Assembly (NCBI GenBank): GCA_027489135.1
Contig: JAIYAI010000610.1
Span: 1-6,051 of the forward strand
Direction: 5' to 3'
From: Acetobacteraceae bacterium
Lineage (GTDB): Bacteria; Pseudomonadota; Alphaproteobacteria; Acetobacterales; Acetobacteraceae
DNA: 6,051 bases
Position numbers and translations under genes: made by a program. Each line of letters opens with the position of its first letter. Position 1 is the first letter of the stretch. Below the pieces are notes generated by a model. That model ran no database searches and was not told where the DNA came from. It saw only the letters and a list, made by a program, of their open reading frames with translations. Below are positions 1 through 5,440 of the stretch, piece after piece.

Positions 1-1
1 A

Positions 2-550
2 CTGGAGCGGGCGGAGATCAAGGCGCTGCGCGGCGCGACGATCACCGTCAGCGACCTGCCCGGCGGCGTGCTCGGCGCATCGATCGGCCAGGGCGCGATC
101 ACGGTCGATCTCGACGCCGCCGGCTACGGCTGGTTCGTCGATGCGACGCCGCTGCGCAACGAGGAGTTCAGCCTCGCCGCGGATGGTGCGCTGGTTGCCG
201 TTGCGGCCCCGGCCATCGGGCGGATGGACCTGATGACCGTTGTGCTGCACGAACTCGGCCACGTCATCGGGCACGAGCACACGGACACCGGCCTGATGTC
301 TGCCACCCTCGATGCCGGCCGCCGGCTGCTGCCGGAGGGCGGCGTCACCGTCGCCCAGCCGCTGCAACTGCGGGAAGCGCGGATCTTCCACGAGGGCCTC
401 GGCGGCTTCGTCGACAGCGCAACCAGCACCTGGCTGGAGAAGCACGGCGTGAGCGATGCCGCGACGCCGCCTGCCTCCCCGACCCCGGCTGGCGCCATCG
501 ACTGGTCGCGCGGCTGGCGTGGCGCGGCGCGCGCCATGCTCGGGCTCTGA
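2..550 (+). CDS. C-terminal part of a large matrixin-like (metzincin motif) putative surface protein, 5'-truncated by the window edge
   Basis: The frame is open from base 2 to the TGA at 548-550, so only the last 182 residues are seen and the true start lies upstream; the internal GTG at 68 is not a credible start because coding-type sequence continues to its left. The key feature is a full metzincin zinc motif, HExxHxxGxxH (HELGHVIGHEH, bases 248-280), followed closely by GLMS, which could supply the Met-turn. Before it come a DLDAAGYGWFVDATP stretch and an EEF segment. From memory, these resemble the matrixin-like C-terminal block of long repetitive bacterial surface proteins, including those annotated with an N-terminal LEPR-XLL motif. 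The protein ends in a Pro/Ala-rich linker and an IDWSRGW tail. The predicted role is a zinc-binding, possibly proteolytic domain at the end of an exported protein. Catalytic activity and overall length cannot be judged here. Its position just upstream of two adaptor genes suggests it is the cargo of the system. Confidence 0.8.
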   Translation: MERAEIKALRGATITVSDLPGGVLGASIGQGAITVDLDAAGYGWFVDATPLRNEEFSLAADGALVAVAAPAIGRMDLMTVVLHELGHVIGHEHTDTGLMSATLDAGRRLLPEGGVTVAQPLQLREARIFHEGLGGFVDSATSTWLEKHGVSDAATPPASPTPAGAIDWSRGWRGAARAMLGL

Positions 551-603
551 TGCCGCGGCGCCCCTTCACGCCAGGCCGGTGCCGAGAGGACCGGTTCGCA
601 TGA
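550..603 (+). other. 17-codon mini-ORF bridging two genes by stop/start overlaps
   Basis: An ATG at 550-552 overlaps the TGA of the upstream gene (TGATG, 548-552). It opens a frame of 17 codons whose TGA at 601-603 overlaps the ATG of the next gene (ATGA, 600-603). The peptide would read MPRRPFTPGRCREDRFA. There is no good ribosome binding site in front of it and no recognisable product. If it is translated at all, it would act as a relay that keeps ribosomes moving from the first gene into the adaptor gene. Chance is the simpler explanation. Confidence 0.2.
584..590 (+). promoter_or_regulatory. Ribosome binding site for the GAF-HlyD gene
   Basis: GAGAGGA lies 9 bases before the ATG at 600 and is a good Shine-Dalgarno match. 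It decides the start: the same frame is open further upstream, back to an ATG at 456, but that would overlap the previous gene by about 95 bases and add a low-complexity Arg/Pro/Ala stretch. The site sits mostly in the loop of a short inverted repeat (CCGGT at 576-580, ACCGG at 590-594). Confidence 0.7.
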
Positions 604-2456
604 CGGGGGCGCCGGGCCCGCGCATGGGCGAAGCACCCGCCATCGGTCACGCCTTTCTCGACCAGGCGCTGTGGACCCGCTTCCGGGCGGCAGAGACGCC
701 GGAAGCCTTCGCCGCGGCCTGGCTGCTGCTGCAGATCCGCTTCATCGAGGGCGCGACCGCCGGCGTCCTCGTGCTTGGCGAGCCGGACATCGGGCCCTTC
801 CAGCCCGCCGCGGTCTGGCCCGCCGAGGCGCCGCCCGCGCCGGCGCTCTCCGCCGCCGCTGAGCAGGCGCTGCAGGCCCGCCAGGGCGTGGCGCTCGGGC
901 CGGAGGCGCCGGCGGGCGAACGTCACCTCGCCGCGCCCGTCCTGGTGGAGGGCCGGCTCTGCGGCGTCGCCGCCATCGTCCTCTCCGGGCCGCTCGGCGC
1001 GGCCGCGGCCCTGCGGCAGCTTCAGTGGGGCATCGGCTGGATCGAGACGCTGCTGCGGCGCGAGCAGATGGAGGCCGATGCCGCGCATCGCGCCCGCACT
1101 GGCGCTGCCTTCGACCTGCTCGGCGCCGTGCTGGAACATGCCGATGCCAAGGCGGCCGCCACGGCGCTGGCGACCGAACTCGCGCGCCGCTTCGGCTGCG
1201 ACCCCGTCAGCATCGGCTTCCGCCGCGGCGGGCGCTGCCGCGTCGCCGCCATCTCCAACACCGCCGCCTTCGCCGACCGCATGAGCCTGGTGAAGGATGT
1301 CGGCGCGGCGATGGACGAGGCGGTGGACCAGGCCTCCATCATCGTCTTCCCGGCGCGGCCGGACTGGGAATACCGCGTCACCCGCGCGCATGCCGACCTT
1401 GCCGGCGCGCACCGGGCGGGCGGTCTGCTGACGGTGCCGCTGCGCCAGGACGGCGAATGCTACGGCGCGGTCACCCTGGAACGCCCCATGGGCCAGGGCT
1501 TCGAGCCGCGGACCGTGGAACTGCTGGATGCCGTCGCCACGGTGGTCGGCCCGGTGCTGGCGCAGATGCGCGCGAACGACCGGCCGCTGCCGGTGAAGGC
1601 CTGGGACAGCCTGGTGACGCAACTCAAGCGCCTGCTCGGCCCGGGCTATTTCGGTCGCAAGCTGGCAACCGCCGCCGCGATCGCCCTGGTCGCCTTCTTC
1701 GCCACCGCGCGCGGCGAATACGCGCTGACCTCCCCCGCCGTGATCGAGGGCCGGATCCAGCGCAGCCTCGTCGCGCCCTTTGCAGGCTACATCTGGTCGG
1801 AGCACGCCCGCGCCGGCGAGATCGTCGAGGAAGGGCAGCTCCTGGCGAAGCTCGACGACCAGGACCTGCGGCTGGAGCGCCTGCGCCTCGTCACCCAGCG
1901 GCAGCAGCGCACCACGGAATACGACCGGGCGCTGGCCGCCCGGCAGCGCGCCGAGGCCAACATCACGCGCACCCAGATCGACCAGGCCGAGGCGCAGCTG
2001 GCGCTGGTCGAGGAACAGCTGGCGCGCACCCGCATCACCGCGCCCTTCGGCGGCGTCGTGGTGCGCGGCAACCTCAGCCAGCGGATCGGCGGTGCGGTGG
2101 AGCGCGGCGAGGAACTGTTCCAGATCGCGCCCCTCGACGCCTATCGCGCGATCATCGAGGTGGACGAGGCCGATATCGGCGACATCGCCCCGGGGCAGTC
2201 GGGCACGCTGGTCCTGGCGTCGCTCCCCGATGCCCGCTTCGCCTACCGGGTCGAGCGCATCACCCCGATCGCCGAGCAGAACCAGGGCCGCAACTTCTTC
2301 CGCGTGGAGGCGGCGCTGGAGGGCGATACGTCGCGCCTCCGTCCCAGCATGGTCGGCGTCGGCCGCACCGAGGTGGGGGAGCGGCTGCTGATCCGCATCT
2401 GGACGCGGCGCCTGGTCGACTGGCTGCGCATCGCCGCCTGGCGCTGGACGCCCTGA
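600..2456 (+). CDS. GAF-domain / HlyD-type membrane fusion (periplasmic adaptor) protein
   Basis: The product has 618 residues from the ATG at 600, chosen for its Shine-Dalgarno sequence; an in-frame ATG at 624 is a weaker alternative. Residues about 35-150 and 165-325 look like two GAF-type modules, the second being the clearer, with the pattern LLTVPLRQDGECYGAVTLER. A single membrane helix follows (about 354-369, TAAAIALVAFFATA). The rest is a HlyD-type adaptor: first lipoyl half (APFAGYIWSEHARAGEIVEEGQ, about 392-413), a coiled hairpin rich in Gln, Arg and Glu (about 420-478), second lipoyl half (ITAPFGGVVVRG, 479-490), then a beta-barrel region. It ends in a Trp/Arg-rich tail (about 596-618). 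The expected topology is GAF in the cytoplasm and adaptor in the periplasm. HlyD proteins normally link an inner-membrane pump to an outer-membrane channel; neither is present here. The next gene starts 10 bases downstream and carries a second adaptor domain, so the two probably act together. The ligand of the GAF region is unknown. Confidence 0.88.
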   Translation: MTGAPGPRMGEAPAIGHAFLDQALWTRFRAAETPEAFAAAWLLLQIRFIEGATAGVLVLGEPDIGPFQPAAVWPAEAPPAPALSAAAEQALQARQGVALGPEAPAGERHLAAPVLVEGRLCGVAAIVLSGPLGAAAALRQLQWGIGWIETLLRREQMEADAAHRARTGAAFDLLGAVLEHADAKAAATALATELARRFGCDPVSIGFRRGGRCRVAAISNTAAFADRMSLVKDVGAAMDEAVDQASIIVFPARPDWEYRVTRAHADLAGAHRAGGLLTVPLRQDGECYGAVTLERPMGQGFEPRTVELLDAVATVVGPVLAQMRANDRPLPVKAWDSLVTQLKRLLGPGYFGRKLATAAAIALVAFFATARGEYALTSPAVIEGRIQRSLVAPFAGYIWSEHARAGEIVEEGQLLAKLDDQDLRLERLRLVTQRQQRTTEYDRALAARQRAEANITRTQIDQAEAQLALVEEQLARTRITAPFGGVVVRGNLSQRIGGAVERGEELFQIAPLDAYRAIIEVDEADIGDIAPGQSGTLVLASLPDARFAYRVERITPIAEQNQGRNFFRVEAALEGDTSRLRPSMVGVGRTEVGERLLIRIWTRRLVDWLRIAAWRWTP

Positions 2457-2466
2457 GCGACGCGCC

Positions 2467-4617
2467 ATGGAGAAGTCCTTCCTCAGTCCTTCCTGGTACC
2501 GCGTCGCGGGGATGAAGCCGCGCCTGAGGGCGCATGCCCGCTTCCACCGCACGCTCTACCGCGGCCAGGTCTGGTACGTGCTGCAGGACCGAACCTCCGG
2601 CCGCTTCCACCGCTTCTCGCAGGAGGCCTACCTGGTCGCCAGCCTGCTCGACGGGCAGCGGACGATGGAGGAGGTCTGGACCCTCGCCTCGGCGCGGCTC
2701 GGCGACGATGGGCTGACCCAGGACGACACGATCCGCCTGCTCGGCCAGCTGCACGCGGCGGACGTGCTGTTCGGCGACATCCCCCCGGCGATCGCGGAAC
2801 TGACCCAGCGCGGTCGGGACCAGCGGCGGCGGCGCATGATGGGCAGCATGCTCAATCCGCTGGCGCTGCGGATGCCGCTGGTCGATCCCGATCCCTTCCT
2901 GGACGGCACGAAGCTGGTGGCGCGGCTGGTCTTCTCCTGGTTCGGCGCGCTGGTGTTCCTGGCCGTCGTCGGCTTCGCCGTGCTGCTCGCCGGCGCGCAC
3001 TGGCGGGAGATCGCGGGCAACGTCACGGACCAGGTGCTGGCGGCGGAGAACATCCTGCTGATCGCCATCGCCTATCCCTTCGTCAAGGCGATCCACGAAC
3101 TGGGCCACGCCTATGCGGTGAAGCGCTGGGGCGGGGAGGTGCACGAGATCGGGCTGATGTTCCTGGTCTTCATGCCGGTGCCCTATGTCGATGCCTCGGA
3201 CGCCATGTCCTTCCCGGAGAAATGGCGCCGCGCCCTGGTCGGCGGGGCGGGCATCCTGGTCGAGCTGTTCGTCGCCGCCATCGCCCTGATCGTCTGGGTC
3301 GAGGCGGAATCAGGCATGGTCCGCGCCTTCGCCTTCAACGTCATGCTGATCGGCGGCATCTCGACGCTGGTGTTCAACGGCAACCCGCTGCTGCGCTTCG
3401 ACGGGTACTACGTGCTGTCGGACCTGCTGGAGATCCCGAACCTGGGCCAGCGCGCGAATGCCTATGTCGGCTGGCTGGTGCAGCGATACGGCTTCGGCGT
3501 GCGCGACCAGGACAGCCCGGTGACCGCGCCTGGGGAGGCGCCCTGGCTGCTGTTCTATGCCATCGCCTCCTTCCTCTACCGGATGATGGTGGCCTTCGCG
3601 ATCGCGCTGCTCGTGGGCACGCAGTTCTTCATCATCGGCATCTTGATCGCAGCCTGGTCCTTGGTGCTGATGATCCTGGTGCCGCTGGCGAAGCAGCTGA
3701 AGCATCTGCTGACCGCACCGATCCTGCGCCGCAACCGCGGCCGCGCCTTCCTGGTGACCGGCGCCGCCCTGGCCTGCGTGGCCGGGCTTCTGTTCCTGGT
3801 GCCGCTGCCGCACGCGACCATGGCGGAGGGCGTGGTCTGGACCAAGGGCGACGCCGCCCTGCATGCCGGGGCGGACGGGATGGTGGTGGCGCTGCGCGCC
3901 GATCCCAACGCCCATGTCGCGCCCGGGGCGCCGATCCTGCAGCTCGAGGACCCGGTCCTCGCCAGCAAGGCGCGCGTGCTGCAGGCCCGGGTCGCGGAAC
4001 TGGAAGCGCACCACGCGAGCCGCGACCTCTCCGACCCCGTCCGCGCCCGCATCACGCTGGAGGAGCTGAACCTCGCCCGCGCCGACCTCGCGCTGGCGGA
4101 ACAGCGCCTGGCGCAGCTTGTCGTGCGCAGCGGCACGGAGGGTCAACTCAGCCTTAACCGCCCCGACGACATGATCGGACGCTTCATCCGGAAGGGTGAT
4201 CTCATCGGCTATGTGGTGCGGCAGGATGAGCCCGTGATCCGCGTCATCGTCCCCGAGAACGAGGCCGACCTCGTCCTGCAACGGACCCTCGGGGTGGCGC
4301 TGCGCACCGCCTCCGACACCGGCACCGTGCTGCCGGCGCGGATCGAGCGGATCGTGCCCGGGCTGCAGGACAGTCTGCCGAGCCTGGCGCTGAGCACCCA
4401 GGGTGGCGGCAGCGTCTCGCTCGACCCCACGGATTCGAACCGCGCCCGGACGCTCGGCCGGTTCCTGCAGATCGACCTCGCCTTGCCGGATGGAACCGGA
4501 GAGGGCACACGCTTCGGTGAGCGGGTCCATGTGCGTTTCGCGCATGAGGCCGAGCCCATCGCCCACCGCGCCTGGCGCAACCTGCGTCAGGTCTTCCTCA
4601 AGCATTTTGGCGTCTGA
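2467..4617 (+). CDS. PqqD-like / M50 peptidase (site-2-protease-like) / HlyD-like fusion membrane protein
   Basis: The product has 716 residues. Residues about 18-100 resemble a PqqD-type domain, a fold known to bind leader peptides (YRGQVWYVLQD, then SQEAYLVASLLDGQRTMEEVW, and TQDDTIRLLGQLHAADVL). Then comes a polytopic core with about seven or eight hydrophobic segments (around 151-175, 193-214, 227-241, 257-278, 286-303, 360-382, 384-406 and 427-447). The zinc site is visible: HELGH at 210-214 (bases 3094-3108) and, after it, NPLLRFDGYY at 306-315, with D312 the likely third ligand as in M50 proteases. Residues about 452-690 form a HlyD-like periplasmic part with a short coil (about 500-555) and a second lipoyl-like half (GRFIRKGDLIGYV). 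This architecture matches proteins annotated as 'putative peptide zinc metalloprotease'. The start at 2467 has only a weak GAGCGA upstream and probably relies on coupling to the gene ending 10 bases before; Met16 (base 2512) is an alternative. Substrate unknown; it may cleave or guide the exported protein. Confidence 0.88.
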   Translation: MEKSFLSPSWYRVAGMKPRLRAHARFHRTLYRGQVWYVLQDRTSGRFHRFSQEAYLVASLLDGQRTMEEVWTLASARLGDDGLTQDDTIRLLGQLHAADVLFGDIPPAIAELTQRGRDQRRRRMMGSMLNPLALRMPLVDPDPFLDGTKLVARLVFSWFGALVFLAVVGFAVLLAGAHWREIAGNVTDQVLAAENILLIAIAYPFVKAIHELGHAYAVKRWGGEVHEIGLMFLVFMPVPYVDASDAMSFPEKWRRALVGGAGILVELFVAAIALIVWVEAESGMVRAFAFNVMLIGGISTLVFNGNPLLRFDGYYVLSDLLEIPNLGQRANAYVGWLVQRYGFGVRDQDSPVTAPGEAPWLLFYAIASFLYRMMVAFAIALLVGTQFFIIGILIAAWSLVLMILVPLAKQLKHLLTAPILRRNRGRAFLVTGAALACVAGLLFLVPLPHATMAEGVVWTKGDAALHAGADGMVVALRADPNAHVAPGAPILQLEDPVLASKARVLQARVAELEAHHASRDLSDPVRARITLEELNLARADLALAEQRLAQLVVRSGTEGQLSLNRPDDMIGRFIRKGDLIGYVVRQDEPVIRVIVPENEADLVLQRTLGVALRTASDTGTVLPARIERIVPGLQDSLPSLALSTQGGGSVSLDPTDSNRARTLGRFLQIDLALPDGTGEGTRFGERVHVRFAHEAEPIAHRAWRNLRQVFLKHFGV

Positions 4618-4621
4618 CGAC

Positions 4622-4627
4622 AGGGAG
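4622..4627 (+). promoter_or_regulatory. Ribosome binding site supporting the GTG start of the SapC-family gene
   Basis: AGGGAG lies 7 bases before the GTG at 4635. It supports this non-ATG start, which also begins where SapC-like sequence begins. The site is in the 17-base gap after the stop codon of the M50 gene. Confidence 0.65.
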
Positions 4628-4634
4628 ACCGCAC

Positions 4635-5417
4635 GTGCCGACTCAGCAGTTGTTCTACAAGACCGCCGTCCCGGTGACCGCGCAGCGGCACAAGGACTGG
4701 TCGGTGAAGACCGGCGACACCTATTCCTTCGCATCGGAGGTGAACTCGGTTCCGGTCACCGCCATCGAGTTCGCCCAGGCCGCAGCGGAATACCCGATCG
4801 TCTTCGCCGGCAACGACAAGTCCGTCCTCCCCGCCGTCATCCTCGGCGTGCGGGAGAACGAGAACCTCTACGTCGGCGCCGACGGCAAGTGGCTCGGCAA
4901 GTACGTGCCCGCCTTCGTCCGCCGCTACCCCTTCGTCTTCAGCCAGGACGAGGCCGGCACCACCTTCACCCTGCACATCGACGAGACCTTCTCCGGCTGC
5001 AACCAGGCCGGGCGGGGTGAGCGGCTGTTCGACGCCGATGGTGCGCAGACCCAGTATCTCGGCACGGTGCTGGGCTTCCTGCAGGAATACCAGGGCCGCT
5101 TCCGCCGCACCCAGGCCTATTGCGACCGGCTGATGGAGCTTGGCCTGCTGCAGCCGATGCAGGCGCAGTTCACCCTCTCCGGCGGCGAGCAGCGCTCGCT
5201 CTCCGGCTTCATGGTGATCGACCGCGCCAAGCTGAAGGCGCTGCCGGCCGACGTCGTCGCCGACATGCTCAGCAAGGACGAGCTGGAGTGCAGCTTCCTC
5301 CACCTCGCCTCGCTGCGGCATTTCCAGGACATGCTGGACCGCGTGCGCCCGGAGACGCCGGCGGCCGCGCCGGCGGCCGAGCCGGAGCCCGCGCCCGCCG
5401 GCGCTGCGGTTCACTGA
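4635..5417 (+). CDS. SapC family protein
   Basis: The product has 260 residues from a GTG start backed by a good ribosome binding site. The pattern fits the SapC family (about 250 residues). YPIVFAG near 53-59 is followed by a V/A-rich strand, then GVRENENLYVGADGKW (71-86) and the hallmark-like KYVPAFVRRYPFVF (89-102). Downstream are HIDE, the GFMVIDRAKLKALP stretch (191-204) and a closing helix with LASLRHFQDMLDR. There is no signal peptide and no membrane helix, so a cytoplasmic location is expected. The last 20 or so residues are a Pro/Ala/Glu tail that looks disordered. SapC was named from the surface-layer locus of Campylobacter fetus, where it is linked to S-layer export; its biochemical function is not established. 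Placement between the adaptor genes and a SecA-like ATPase agrees with an accessory role in exporting or assembling a surface protein. Confidence 0.88.
   Translation: MPTQQLFYKTAVPVTAQRHKDWSVKTGDTYSFASEVNSVPVTAIEFAQAAAEYPIVFAGNDKSVLPAVILGVRENENLYVGADGKWLGKYVPAFVRRYPFVFSQDEAGTTFTLHIDETFSGCNQAGRGERLFDADGAQTQYLGTVLGFLQEYQGRFRRTQAYCDRLMELGLLQPMQAQFTLSGGEQRSLSGFMVIDRAKLKALPADVVADMLSKDELECSFLHLASLRHFQDMLDRVRPETPAAAPAAEPEPAPAGAAVH
5357..5379 (+). repeat. Short GC-rich direct repeat in the SapC Pro/Ala tail
   Basis: GCCGGCGGCCG occurs twice (5357-5367 and 5369-5379), twelve bases apart start to start, and encodes part of the Ala/Pro tail. It is a minor low-complexity feature that could vary by slippage. 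Nothing suggests a separate function. Confidence 0.5.
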
Positions 5418-5440
5418 CCTGAGGGCGTAGCGGGGCGATC

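Noticed and set aside
456..599. Upstream extension of the GAF-HlyD gene to an ATG at 456
   Set aside because: It would overlap the end of the first gene by about 95 bases and adds a low-complexity Arg/Pro/Ala stretch; the ATG at 600 has a good ribosome binding site.
1025..2515. 496-codon + strand frame inside the adaptor gene
   Set aside because: The product is a low-complexity Arg/Ala/Gly/Pro string with no domain pattern. It is a frame shadow of the real gene.
345..2552. 735-codon open frame on the minus strand across the adaptor gene
   Set aside because: It is rich in Arg, Gly, Asp, His and Gln without any recognisable motif and lies opposite a clear GAF-HlyD gene. Long antisense frames are expected in DNA this rich in G+C.
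4618..4634. Possible promoter or terminator between the M50 and SapC genes
   Set aside because: Only 17 bases are available, and they hold a ribosome binding site and nothing resembling a promoter or hairpin.
3310..4734. 474-codon minus-strand frame opposite the M50 gene
   Set aside because: It has no domain pattern and a Gln/His/Gly-rich composition, and the opposite strand carries a clear membrane protease with HELGH and FDG motifs.
5175..5189. LSGGE in the SapC protein, resembling an ABC-transporter signature
   Set aside because: There is no Walker A or B and the rest of the protein fits SapC; the match is coincidental.
5357..5400. GC-rich self-complementary stretch as a possible terminator
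   Set aside because: It lies inside the SapC coding region, has no T-run after it, and the next gene follows closely.
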